Positions 1-7,275 of a DNA stretch of 38,326 nt are shown here, piece after piece. Every line of letters begins with the position of its first letter. Position 1 is the stretch's first letter. This stretch comes from JAQBZY01 sp038117205 (GTDB lineage Bacteria > Pseudomonadota > Alphaproteobacteria > Rhodospirillales > Casp-alpha2). The stretch covers positions 1 through 38,326 of the forward strand of contig JAYOFL010000035.1 of assembly GCA_038117205.1 (NCBI GenBank), given 5' to 3'. The translations under genes and the position numbers were made by a program. The notes beneath the pieces are model-generated. The model was not told the origin of the DNA, did no database searches, and saw only the letters and a list, made by a program, of their open reading frames with translations.

Positions 1-1643
1 GGCTATCGGTTGCCGGCGCAGCCGCCGGCGTGCCGTCCCTCGGCGGGTGCCTGGAGAGCGGCGCGGCCCGCGCCGCCGAGGCGCTCGCCGATCTCGGTTT
101 CCGGGCGGCCGCCGCGAGCTTCGGCGCCGCCGACGACGACGAATTGCCCGTCAAGCCGCTCTGGTTCGTGCCGGGGTTCAAGGGCAAGGCCTTCGTCGAT
201 TTCCAGAACGACGTGCACGCCGACGACCTCGGCCTCGCGGTACGGGAAGGCTACGGCCACGTCGAACACACCAAGCGTTACACGACAACCGGCATGGCGA
301 CCGACCAGGGCAAGCTTTCGAACGTGAACGCCGTCGGCATCCTGGCCGAGACGCGGGGCGTGAGCCCGGCAGACGTCGGCGCGACGACGTTCCGCCCGTT
401 CTATACGCCCGTATCGTTCGGTGCGTTGGCGGGCGTGCACCGCGCCCATCACTTCCAGCCCTGGCGCCGTTCGCCGCTGCACGACTGGTCGGTGGCCCGG
501 GGCGCCGAGTTCGTCGACGTCGGCCATTGGAAACGGTCGGCCTGGTTCCCGCGCGCCGGCGAGACGCATTGGCGAACCGCCGTCGACCGCGAGGTGCGGA
601 CGGTGCGCGAGCGGGTCGGTCTCTGCGACGTCTCCACCCTCGGCAAGATCGAGATCGTCGGCGCCGACGCCGCCCGTTTCCTGGACCGGGTCTATTGCAA
701 CGGCTTCGCCAAGCTGCCGGTCGGCAAGGCGCGCTACGGATTGATGCTCAGGGAAGACGGCTTTCTCTACGACGACGGCACGACCAGCCGCTTCGCCGAG
801 GACCGCTACTTCATGACGACGACGACGGCGTTGGCGGCGGGCGTTCTCACGCACTTGGAATTCTGCGCCCAGGTGCTGTGGCCGGACCTCGACGTCAGGT
901 TCGCCTCGGTGGCGGATCAGTGGGCGCAGATGGCCGTCGCCGGCCCGCGTTCCCGCGACGTGCTCAGAAAAATCGTCGACGACGATCTCGCCAACGAGGC
1001 CTTTCCGTTCATGGCGGCCCGGACGGTCGGATTGTGCGGCGGTCAGGTCCAAGGGCGGCTGTTCCGGGTCTCCTTCTCCGGTGAACTCGCCTACGAGATC
1101 GCCGTCCCCGCCGCTTTCGGAGCCGCCGTCGCCGACGCCGTCATGGCCGCCGGCGAGCCGTTCGGCATCGCGCCCTACGGCACCGAGGCGATGGGCGTAC
1201 TGCGCATCGAGAAGGGCCACGTCACGCACGCCGAAATGAACGGCACCGTCGTCCCCGACGATCTCGGCTTCGGCCGCATGGTCTCGACGAAGAAGGACGA
1301 CTTCATCGGCCGCGCCATGCTTGCCCGCGAAGGACTGGAAGATCCCGACCGGCCGAAACTGGTCGGGCTGAAACCGCTCGATCCCGGGCACAGCTTCCGC
1401 ACCGGATCGCATATCCTGAACGCCGGCGACGCCCCGTCGATGGCGGCCGACCAGGGCTACGTGACGTCGAGCGTCCATTCGCCGACCCTCGGCCACCATA
1501 TCGGATTGGCGCTGGTGCGGCGCGGACCGGCCCGCATCGGCGAGGAGGTCGTCGTCTGGGACGAGCTTCGCGGCGCGGCGACGAAGGCCGTTATCTGCCA
1601 TCACGTCTTCGTCGATCCGGCGGGGGAGAAGCTGCATGCCTGA
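1..1643 (+). CDS. soxA: Sarcosine oxidase alpha subunit, C-terminal part (5' end outside window)
   Basis: This is the C-terminal 546 residues of the large subunit of heterotetrameric sarcosine oxidase, which oxidatively demethylates sarcosine to glycine and passes the one-carbon unit to tetrahydrofolate. The reading frame is open at the left edge (first whole codon at position 3), so the FAD/NAD-binding N-terminal half lies upstream. The stretch around residues 90-110 of the visible part (RYTTTGMATDQGK, then NVNAVGILAE) is characteristic of this subunit. From about residue 150 to the end it reads as an aminomethyltransferase (GcvT-like) folate-binding domain with its C-terminal barrel. The last 8 bases overlap the start of soxG, so the two are translationally coupled. 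soxB and soxD would be expected upstream. Family assignment is firm; only the missing 5' part limits the annotation. Confidence 0.95.
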   Translation, partial: LSVAGAAAGVPSLGGCLESGAARAAEALADLGFRAAAASFGAADDDELPVKPLWFVPGFKGKAFVDFQNDVHADDLGLAVREGYGHVEHTKRYTTTGMATDQGKLSNVNAVGILAETRGVSPADVGATTFRPFYTPVSFGALAGVHRAHHFQPWRRSPLHDWSVARGAEFVDVGHWKRSAWFPRAGETHWRTAVDREVRTVRERVGLCDVSTLGKIEIVGADAARFLDRVYCNGFAKLPVGKARYGLMLREDGFLYDDGTTSRFAEDRYFMTTTTALAAGVLTHLEFCAQVLWPDLDVRFASVADQWAQMAVAGPRSRDVLRKIVDDDLANEAFPFMAARTVGLCGGQVQGRLFRVSFSGELAYEIAVPAAFGAAVADAVMAAGEPFGIAPYGTEAMGVLRIEKGHVTHAEMNGTVVPDDLGFGRMVSTKKDDFIGRAMLAREGLEDPDRPKLVGLKPLDPGHSFRTGSHILNAGDAPSMAADQGYVTSSVHSPTLGHHIGLALVRRGPARIGEEVVVWDELRGAATKAVICHHVFVDPAGEKLHA

Positions 1644-2223
1644 CGCCATCCTTCGTCCGGCCGGCGCCCTGGCGTCGGTGCAACGCGGCCATGTCGGCGC
1701 CGAAGGCGGCGACGGACCGATCACGCTGACGGCCATGAACGAAACCGCCCTGCTGCACGTGCTGACGCGCGAAGGATCGGCGCTCGGACGCGACGACATC
1801 GCCGCCGCGCTATCCGGCGTGGGCGCGTTCGACGTCCGCGCCGCCGGCCCCGGTCAATGGTTCGCCGTCGGCGACGCACCGCTCGCACCCGGCGGGTTCG
1901 CAGATATAGAAAAGGCACTGGCGGGAAAGGCGCACGCGGTCGATCAGAGTCACGGGCGTGTCCGCATCGCCGTTGCGGGGAAATCGGCGGCGGCGATGCT
2001 GTGCAAGGGGATCGCCGTCGATCTCGATGCGACGGAGTTTCCGGTCGGCCGCTCCGTCATGACGCTCGCCGGACACCTCGGCGTGCTTCTGACGCGGACG
2101 GGCGACGAGCGCTTCGAGCTCATGGTGCTTCGGGGCTACGCGCTCTCGCTCTGGGAAAGCCTCGTGGAGATGGGCCTCGAATTCGGCGTCGAGCGCCGGC
2201 ACGAGGCGGACGGGCGGGACTGA
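1636..2223 (+). CDS. soxG: Sarcosine oxidase gamma subunit
   Basis: This 195-residue protein matches the small gamma subunit of heterotetrameric sarcosine oxidase. The gamma subunit has a GcvT-like fold but no known catalytic residues, and it supports assembly of the alpha/beta/delta complex in the cytoplasm. Recognisable parts are an N-terminal LRPAGALASVQRG region, a central RVRIAVAGKSAAAMLCKG segment, and a C-terminal ending GYALSLWESLVEMG that is typical of SoxG. The ATG lies inside the 3' end of soxA (8-base overlap), as is usual for the last gene of a soxBDAG operon. The next gene is convergent and starts 10 bases after the stop, so the operon ends here. No clear intrinsic terminator is visible in that short gap. 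Confidence 0.92.
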   Translation: MPDAILRPAGALASVQRGHVGAEGGDGPITLTAMNETALLHVLTREGSALGRDDIAAALSGVGAFDVRAAGPGQWFAVGDAPLAPGGFADIEKALAGKAHAVDQSHGRVRIAVAGKSAAAMLCKGIAVDLDATEFPVGRSVMTLAGHLGVLLTRTGDERFELMVLRGYALSLWESLVEMGLEFGVERRHEADGRD

Positions 2224-2233
2224 CCGCCGCCGC

Positions 2234-2779
2234 TCAGGACGTGACCGGGCCGCTGCCGACGCGCGGATGCGTCCGGCCGCCGTCGGCGACCGCCATCAGG
2301 ACGACGATCTCGTCCGGGCGCGGTGCGTCCGCGATCATCACCGTCAGCGTGTCGAAGTGGTCGAACGACCAGACGTCGTCCTTGTGGCCGAGGGGGATGT
2401 CCATGACCGCGCCCATCGCCGCCACCTTGACGTTGGACGGGATCACCGACTTTCCGCCGCCGACGGCGGCGCGCATGGGCTTGCCGAGCTTCGGGTGAAT
2501 CATGGCGCCACCGTGTTCCATGTCGCCGTTGACGCCGACGATGGCGGCCTTGCCGTAGCTGACCGGCGGGGCGCCGAGCATCTTGACGGCGTCCCCCATC
2601 AACCGCTCGCCGAGCTGCCCGCCCATGTCGAACAGCGGCGACAGGTCCTGCACGAACTTGCCGGCGAAGGGGTTCGCGAGCACCGCGAACGCGGCGACGC
2701 GGACGATGGGCTTGCAGGCCGTGCCGAACCCGTCGGCCTGAACGGTTTCCGTGAAAAACCCTGTCTTACGAATGTCCAT
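2234..2779 (-). CDS. AA_synth (DUF1185) family protein
   Basis: The 181-residue product resembles the AA_synth/DUF1185 family. Members are often labelled amino acid synthesis proteins, but I know of no established reaction. The evidence is the small alpha/beta protein pattern, with PIVRVAAFAVLANPFAGKF near residues 25-40, GKAAIVGVNGDMEHGGAMIHPKLG near 75-100, and a Gly-rich GGGKSVIPSN stretch near 107-115. There is no signal peptide or membrane segment. The start ATG is preceded by GGGGACAG at a good ribosome-binding distance. It follows the arylformamidase-like gene by 19 bases on the same strand, so the two form a likely operon. The pairing suggests amide or amino-acid-derived substrate metabolism, which is inference only. 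Confidence 0.82.
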   Translation of the reverse strand: MDIRKTGFFTETVQADGFGTACKPIVRVAAFAVLANPFAGKFVQDLSPLFDMGGQLGERLMGDAVKMLGAPPVSYGKAAIVGVNGDMEHGGAMIHPKLGKPMRAAVGGGKSVIPSNVKVAAMGAVMDIPLGHKDDVWSFDHFDTLTVMIADAPRPDEIVVLMAVADGGRTHPRVGSGPVTS

Positions 2780-2798
2780 GTGCTGTCCCCATCCCCGG

Positions 2799-3668
2799 TC
2801 AGGTCCGCCCGATCATCCTGAGCGCCGCCAGCCCGAGCAAGCCGTAGGGATTGGCGAGCGTTTCCAGAATCTCGAAATGATTGCAGTAGTCGGCGACGAT
2901 GGCCTCGACCAGCATGCCGCGCTCCTTGATCGCCGCCGCGAAATCCGCCGTCTGGCGCTGGAATTCCGGCGTCTCGAAGGTGCCGTGCGCGAGGACCAGC
3001 GGCGTCGTCAGTTTGTCGAGGTGCCGCATCGGGCTCAACAGATGTTCGCTCTCGTCGGTGAAGGCGACGTAGCTGCTCCGCGCCGACATCCGCACCGGCT
3101 TGAGGTCGTACATGCCGCTGCAGAGCAGCGCCGCCTTGATGCTGTCGTCCGCGAGGCCGGCGATCCGGTCCTTGTATCCCGTCAGCACCGACGCGGCGAG
3201 GTGCGAGCCGGACGAATGGGCGCAGAGGAAGATGCGCTTCGGATCGATCTTGAGCTCGTCCGCGTGCGTGCAGATGAAGGCGATGGCCCGCCCGACCTGA
3301 TCGGCGATCGGCAGAAGATCGCCGGCCGTGTCCTGCACCCAATCGAAATCGGGGATCAGGCAATGCGCGCCGGCATTGACGAAGATTTCCGAGAGATACG
3401 CGTACTGCTTGGCGGAGCCCGACCGCCACGCGCCGCCGTGCACGACGATCACCGCCGGCGCGACGCCCGCGTGCGCGCGGAAGAGATCAATCCCCTCGAT
3501 CTCCGGCGCGCCGTAGCGCAGACGTTCCGGCTCACCGACGCGGGCGCGCATGAGCTCGCTGTTCCTGGAAAAGCGCGCGAGGATCTGTTCCCGGTTGGGG
3601 GCGTAATCGGCCTGATTGTAGGCGCGGTCCAGTTCTTCCTGCGTCATGTCCAACCAGACGAGCGTCAT
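2799..3668 (-). CDS. Alpha/beta hydrolase, arylformamidase-like
   Basis: This 289-residue cytosolic alpha/beta hydrolase resembles the N-formylkynurenine formamidase (arylformamidase) branch of the esterase/lipase superfamily. Visible elements are the oxyanion-hole motif HGGAW at residues 77-81, the nucleophile elbow A-H-S152-S-G (an AxSxG variant of GxSxG), and a likely catalytic His in NHFEI near the C terminus. The reading frame extends 30 codons upstream, but ATG 3668 was chosen because AGGACAGGA sits just before it and the upstream extension is Arg-rich and unlike the family. It is the first gene of a two-gene minus-strand operon with the AA_synth protein. True kynurenine activity is not shown: no other tryptophan-catabolism gene lies nearby, so a different carbamoyl or formyl amide substrate is possible. 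Confidence 0.85.
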   Translation of the reverse strand: MTLVWLDMTQEELDRAYNQADYAPNREQILARFSRNSELMRARVGEPERLRYGAPEIEGIDLFRAHAGVAPAVIVVHGGAWRSGSAKQYAYLSEIFVNAGAHCLIPDFDWVQDTAGDLLPIADQVGRAIAFICTHADELKIDPKRIFLCAHSSGSHLAASVLTGYKDRIAGLADDSIKAALLCSGMYDLKPVRMSARSSYVAFTDESEHLLSPMRHLDKLTTPLVLAHGTFETPEFQRQTADFAAAIKERGMLVEAIVADYCNHFEILETLANPYGLLGLAALRMIGRT

Positions 3669-3828
3669 TCCTGTCCTGTCCTTTTCTTGTCGGTCTCGCC
3701 GGCGCGGCGACCATCGGCCGTCGCGGCGCATCATTGATCGGTCGCGCATTCTTATCACGTCGACGACGGAACGAAATCCCCGGAATGCCGCGCTCCTACG
3801 CGCAAGTCACATGGTTTTGCCGCGCCAA

Positions 3829-3860
3829 TTAAAAAAGCCGCCCGAAGGCGGCTTTTTTAA
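3829..3860 (-). terminator. Perfect intrinsic terminator hairpin (distal repeat copy)
   Basis: A perfect 14-bp palindromic stem encloses a 4-base loop (TTCG on the minus strand, CGAA on the plus strand). The GCCGCC/GGCGGC core is flanked by A6 and T6 tracts. It should terminate in both directions and backs up the terminator nearest the tRNA. Confidence 0.85.
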
Positions 3861-3914
3861 TGGTGGGCGCGCCCGCGCGCTTTGCGCGCGAGTCATATGG
3901 CTTTGTCGCGCCAA

Positions 3915-3946
3915 TTAAAAAAGCCTCCCGAAGGCGGCTTTTTTAA
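3915..3946 (-). terminator. Intrinsic terminator of tRNA-Val
   Basis: Directly after the encoded CCA on the minus strand comes an A6-GCC...GGC-T6 hairpin with a TTCG loop. It is the same as the distal copy except for one mismatch in the stem (T at 3926 on the plus strand opposite C3935). The T-tract on both sides makes it bidirectional. Confidence 0.85.
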
Positions 3947-4021
3947 TGGTGGGCGCGACAGGGATTGAACCTGTGACCCCTCCCGTGTGAAGGGAGTGCT
4001 CTCCCGCTGAGCTACGCGCCC
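3947..4021 (-). tRNA. tRNA-Val (CAC anticodon)
   Basis: Read on the minus strand this folds as a complete 75-base tRNA with an encoded CCA. The acceptor stem is GGGCGCG/CGCGCCC and the D arm is GCTC...GAGC. The anticodon stem CTCCC/GGGAG has loop TTCACAC, giving anticodon CAC (valine GTG codons). The T arm is ACAGG-TTCAATC-CCTGT and the discriminator base is A. The gene has its own promoter and terminator, so it is a monocistronic unit. GTG is a heavily used valine codon in high-GC genomes. Confidence 0.96.
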
Positions 4022-4063
4022 CCATGGGGGTATCGGCGCCCGAGGCGCCGGAAAGTCGGGCAC

Positions 4064-4092
4064 TCTATAGGCCGGGACAGGCCGTCCGTCAA
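4064..4092 (-). promoter_or_regulatory. Sigma-70 type promoter of tRNA-Val
   Basis: On the minus strand, TTGACG (4092-4087) and TATAGA (4069-4064) are separated by exactly 17 bases. This predicts a start of transcription some 35 bases upstream of the mature tRNA 5' end. It is the best-matched promoter in the window, as expected for a stable RNA gene. Confidence 0.8.
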
Positions 4093-4113
4093 CGTCCCGG
4101 GCGCCGCCCGGCC

Positions 4114-4141
4114 TTGTCCGGGGCCGGCAAACTCCTTACAA
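4114..4141 (+). promoter_or_regulatory. Possible promoter for the oxygenase/TPR gene run
   Basis: TTGTCC (4114-4119) and TTACAA (4136-4141) are separated by 16 bases, just upstream of the AGGGAG ribosome-binding site of the first oxygenase gene. The match is moderate and is judged by eye only. It is divergent from the tRNA-Val promoter. Confidence 0.35.
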
Positions 4142-4166
4142 ACGTCGGATCAGGGAGCCGTTCCGC

Positions 4167-4805
4167 ATGTTTGCCGACAAGAGCGTCAACTCCATCTTTC
4201 CGACGTCCGTCTTCGCCTTCCAGCTCGGCGACGTGGACGATTTCAACGCCTACCTGGAAGGCGTCGTCGACGCCGTCCGGCGCGACGAGGGCTGGGACGA
4301 GAAAACCCTGGCCGGCCGGAAGGAATCCCTCGAGCACCTGCAGAGCAACGATCTCTTGCATCAGCGGCCGGACTGGGCCCGTTTCTGCGAGGTCGCGCTG
4401 GCCGCCAGCCGGGACGTGATGAAGTTCCTGCGCTACCGCTACGAGGACATCGGCATCACCAGCCTCTGGTTCAACGTGTCCCGGCCCGGCTACTCGCACA
4501 AGAACCACGTGCATCCGAACAACATCCTGAGCGGCGTCTATTATCTGCGCGGCGACGCGGAAGCGGGCGACATCGTTTTCGACGACCCGCGGCCGCAGGC
4601 CAACGTCATCATGCCGGACGTGGCGGAGGCGACGGAGTTCAATACGCACGCCTTCTCGGTCACGCCGAAGCCCGGCCAACTGGTGATGTTCCCGTCCTGG
4701 CTGGCGCACCGGGTCGCCATCAACCGCGGCAACCGGGAACGCATCAGCATCAGCTACAACGTCATGCTGCGCGGCAACTTCGGTTTCCCGAAGGCCTACG
4801 CCTAG
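4167..4805 (+). CDS. 2OG-Fe(II) oxygenase family protein (2OG-FeII_Oxy_5 type), paralogue 1
   Basis: This 212-residue protein resembles the putative 2-oxoglutarate/Fe(II) oxygenases of the 2OG-FeII_Oxy_5 / TIGR02466 type, whose substrates are not established to my knowledge. Near the middle is H114-V-H116-PNNILSGVYY. Near the end is a distal H181 in PSWLAHRV, followed by R192 in ERISISYN, the Arg that would bind 2-oxoglutarate in this fold. The first pair reads HxH, not the textbook HxD. The opening SIFPTSVFAFQL is typical of the family. There is no signal peptide. AGGGAG lies 9 bases before the ATG. It heads a run with a second paralogue 26 bases downstream and a TPR glycosyltransferase, pointing to a shared modification pathway. 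The stop codon is TAG. Confidence 0.82.
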   Translation: MFADKSVNSIFPTSVFAFQLGDVDDFNAYLEGVVDAVRRDEGWDEKTLAGRKESLEHLQSNDLLHQRPDWARFCEVALAASRDVMKFLRYRYEDIGITSLWFNVSRPGYSHKNHVHPNNILSGVYYLRGDAEAGDIVFDDPRPQANVIMPDVAEATEFNTHAFSVTPKPGQLVMFPSWLAHRVAINRGNRERISISYNVMLRGNFGFPKAYA

Positions 4806-4831
4806 CCGGCGTCCGAGCGGGAGAATTCATC

Positions 4832-5437
4832 GTGTCCAACGCCAGAGAGCTCACCACCATGTTCCCCGTCGGCGTCCAGGTGACGGACATCGCCGGCGCC
4901 GAGAAGTTGAACGCCGACATGATCGCCGAGATCGGCCGCATCCGCGGCGCCGTGCCGAATTCGCTGCCGGAGGCGTGGAGCTGCAACCTCTATACGACCG
5001 TGCGGAGCGGCATCAACCTGTTCGACCGCCCGGTGTTCGCCAAGCTGCGCGATCACATCATGACCGAGGGCGCGGCGTTCGCGAACAGCTATGGCTTCGA
5101 CATCCAGCGCCATCCGCTGCGCATCACGGACTGCTGGATCAACGTCTATGGCCAGGGCGACTCGCAGGAAGCACACATCCACCAGAACAACGTGCTGAGC
5201 GGCATCTATTACGTCGCCGCGCCGCCCGGCTGTGGTGAACTACTGTTCCATTCGCCGCTGTCGGATTCCATGCTGGAACCGCCGCTCCGCGAGGTGAACG
5301 GTTTCAACTCCGGTATCTGCGGCTTCAAGCCGACGGCCGGCACCATGGTCTTCTTCCGGAGCTGGCTCCGCCACAGCGTCAAGCCGACCGTGGGCAAGGA
5401 AGAGCGGATCAGCGTCGCCTTCAACCTGACCATGTAA
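4832..5437 (+). CDS. 2OG-Fe(II) oxygenase family protein, paralogue 2
   Basis: This 201-residue protein is a second member of the family encoded just upstream. Its key residues fall at nearly the same places: H115-I-H117 followed by QNNVLSGIYY, then H181 in SWLRHSV and R192 in ERISVAFN. Overall identity to its neighbour looks low outside these motifs, so the duplication is old or the two act on different substrates. The GTG start at 4832 was chosen because GGGAGAA precedes it. It also lines up LTTMFPVGVQV with the equivalent N-terminal segment of paralogue 1; the ATG at 4859 would cut that off. The stop codon directly abuts the GTG start of the TPR gene, which indicates translational coupling. 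The substrate is unknown. Confidence 0.8.
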   Translation: MSNARELTTMFPVGVQVTDIAGAEKLNADMIAEIGRIRGAVPNSLPEAWSCNLYTTVRSGINLFDRPVFAKLRDHIMTEGAAFANSYGFDIQRHPLRITDCWINVYGQGDSQEAHIHQNNVLSGIYYVAAPPGCGELLFHSPLSDSMLEPPLREVNGFNSGICGFKPTAGTMVFFRSWLRHSVKPTVGKEERISVAFNLTM

Positions 5438-7174
5438 GTGGCGCTCGTGGCCCGCCGCACGCCGCGTCCGAGCCGACCCGCGCCGAAACCGCCATCCGAC
5501 GACCTCCGCCGCCTGCTGGAAGCGGGCCTGGAAGCGCGCGCCACCGGCGATCTGCAATCCGCGCTAGCGCGGTTCCGATCCGCCGTCGCCGATGCGCCGG
5601 ACGATCCCAACGCGCTGCATCTCCTGGGGGCTCTCCTTCTCGAGACCGGTGACGCCGGGGCGGCGCTCGCGCCCCTCCGGAAGGCCGGCGGCATCGTCGA
5701 GCACCCCGTGATCCTGACGTCCCTCGCCGCCGCCGAACGGGCGGCCGGGAACCTGGAGCCAGCCCGAGCCGCCATGCGCCGGGCGGTCGACATCGTGCCG
5801 GGGGACGGCGGGCTCAAGCTCAGGCTTGCGAGGCTCTGCATCGAGCTCGGCGACAACGACGAGGCCGGCCAAGTCCTCGACGGCCTCGCCCACGAGCCCG
5901 TCGCCGATCCGTCCCTGATGGCCGATATCGCCAAGGCGCACCTGCTGCTCGACCGGCCGGCGGACGCGCGCGCCTGGGCGGAACGGGCGCGGGACATCAA
6001 CCCGACCGCGCCCGGCGTTCTCGACACCCTCGGCCTCGCCGAGTTGGAGCTTGGCCGCGGCGGCGACGCGCTCCGCCATCTGCAAGCCGCCATCGCCGCC
6101 CGACCGGACGCGCCGGAACCCTGGATCAACCTCGGCATGGCGCTGGCGGTCTCCGGCCGCTTCGCCGACGCCGTGCCGCCCCTGGAACGCGCCGTGACGC
6201 TGGCGCCCGATAACGCCGACGCCCGCTTCAACCGTGGCCTGGTCCGGCTCGCCATGGGCGACGACGCGGGCGGCTGGCCGGACTACGCCTGGCGCTTCCG
6301 CACCGGCGGCTTCCTCCGGCACCGGGCCGCCCGGGCGTCGGAATGGGACGGCGCGGCGCTTGCCGGCGGCACCCTCGTGATCGAGGGGGAACAGGGCCTC
6401 GGTGATCAGATCATGTTCGCAAGCTGCCTGCCGGACGCTGTCGCGGCGGCGGGCGACGGTGCGGGGATCGTCGTTGCCTGCGACGAGAGGCTGGTGCCGC
6501 TGCTGGCCCGATCCTTCCCGGCCGTCCGCTTCACCGGCGCGCCCGCCGATACACTCGACGCCGATGCCCGGATCGCGATCGGCGACCTGCCGCGCCTGTT
6601 CCGGCGATCCGCCGGCGCCTATCCGGACCGGCGATCCTTCCTCGTCGCCGACCCCGACGAGACGGCGGCGTGGCGGCGCCGGCTCGCCGAGATCGGCCCC
6701 GGCCCCATTGTCGGTTTTGCCTGGCGGGGCGGCTGGCAGAGCCTGATGCGGCGGCGGAAGACCCCGCCCATCGAGGCCTGGCAGCCACTATTGACCGTGC
6801 CGGGCGTCCGGTTCGTGTCGCTGCAATACGGCGACGTCGCCGCCGATCTTTCGGGGTTCGAAGCCGCCGGCTGCCCGCCGCCGCTCCGGTTCCCGGACCT
6901 CGACCCGACGCGGAACCCGGACGTACAGGCGGCGTTGATCGCGGCCCTCGATCTGGTGGTGCAGGTATCGAACACGTCGGCGCATCTGGCCGGCGCCCTC
7001 GGCCGCCCCGTCTGGAACCTTGTTCCGGCCGGACACGACTTCCGCTGGCGGCCCGGCCGGGAAACGCCCTGGTATCCGAGCATGCGTCTCTACCGGCAGA
7101 ACGACGCGACGGATTGGGCGGGGCCGATCCAGGCCGCCGCCGGCGATCTGGCCGCTTGGCGCGCCGAACGCTAA
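5438..7174 (+). CDS. TPR protein with C-terminal glycosyltransferase-like (GT9/heptosyltransferase-type) domain
   Basis: This 578-residue protein has about eight tetratricopeptide-like repeats over residues 20-280 (units such as ALHLLGALLLETGDAGAAL and PWINLGMALAVSGRFADAV). After a GWPDYAWRFR linker comes a Rossmann-type domain with GEQGLGDQIMFA near residue 316 and VQVSNTSAHLAGALGRPVW near 510. This resembles the sugar-nucleotide-binding half of ADP-heptose:LPS heptosyltransferases. The same architecture recurs in the gene at 10869, with matching G-E/A-EQG-x-GDQ, AWRGG, LQYG and SNTSAH motifs. The N terminus is basic and Pro-rich. The GTG start abuts the TAA of the upstream oxygenase, so it is co-translated with it. 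The likely role is glycosylation with the TPR part as target recruiter; donor and acceptor are unknown. Confidence 0.8.
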   Translation: MALVARRTPRPSRPAPKPPSDDLRRLLEAGLEARATGDLQSALARFRSAVADAPDDPNALHLLGALLLETGDAGAALAPLRKAGGIVEHPVILTSLAAAERAAGNLEPARAAMRRAVDIVPGDGGLKLRLARLCIELGDNDEAGQVLDGLAHEPVADPSLMADIAKAHLLLDRPADARAWAERARDINPTAPGVLDTLGLAELELGRGGDALRHLQAAIAARPDAPEPWINLGMALAVSGRFADAVPPLERAVTLAPDNADARFNRGLVRLAMGDDAGGWPDYAWRFRTGGFLRHRAARASEWDGAALAGGTLVIEGEQGLGDQIMFASCLPDAVAAAGDGAGIVVACDERLVPLLARSFPAVRFTGAPADTLDADARIAIGDLPRLFRRSAGAYPDRRSFLVADPDETAAWRRRLAEIGPGPIVGFAWRGGWQSLMRRRKTPPIEAWQPLLTVPGVRFVSLQYGDVAADLSGFEAAGCPPPLRFPDLDPTRNPDVQAALIAALDLVVQVSNTSAHLAGALGRPVWNLVPAGHDFRWRPGRETPWYPSMRLYRQNDATDWAGPIQAAAGDLAAWRAER

Positions 7175-7275
7175 GCCATTGAAACGCCTGGAAACAATGT
7201 TTGACTTGGCCCGGGCGGTCGGCTGTGGCAAGAACGCCTGCATACGGCAGACTTGAAGGAATTCCCGTCATCGCC

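Larger units (their letters stand above)
3801..3957. repeat. Tandem imperfect 71-bp repeat covering tRNA-Val 3' end plus terminator
   Basis: Two copies of a 71-base block occur at 3801-3871 and 3887-3957, offset by 86 bases and differing at 5 positions by direct alignment. Each copy contains a hairpin terminator and ends in the sequence that, on the minus strand, is the last 11 bases of tRNA-Val including CCA. Only the copy next to the tRNA adjoins a complete gene. The distal copy keeps just the acceptor 3' strand and CCA, so it looks like the remains of a duplicated tRNA-terminator unit. Confidence 0.9.

Noticed and set aside
3..1799. A 598-codon minus-strand open frame opposite soxA
   Set aside because: Low-complexity shadow translation; soxA on the plus strand has strong family motifs.
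3801..3957. CRISPR-like array
   Set aside because: Only two copies exist, each with a terminator and tRNA 3' end; there is no repeat-spacer pattern.
7201..7275. N-terminal extension of GlmU and a promoter based on TTGACT at 7201
   Set aside because: The extension would add 25 residues before the nucleotide-binding loop, unlike the family; no acceptable -10 element lies at 16-18 bases.
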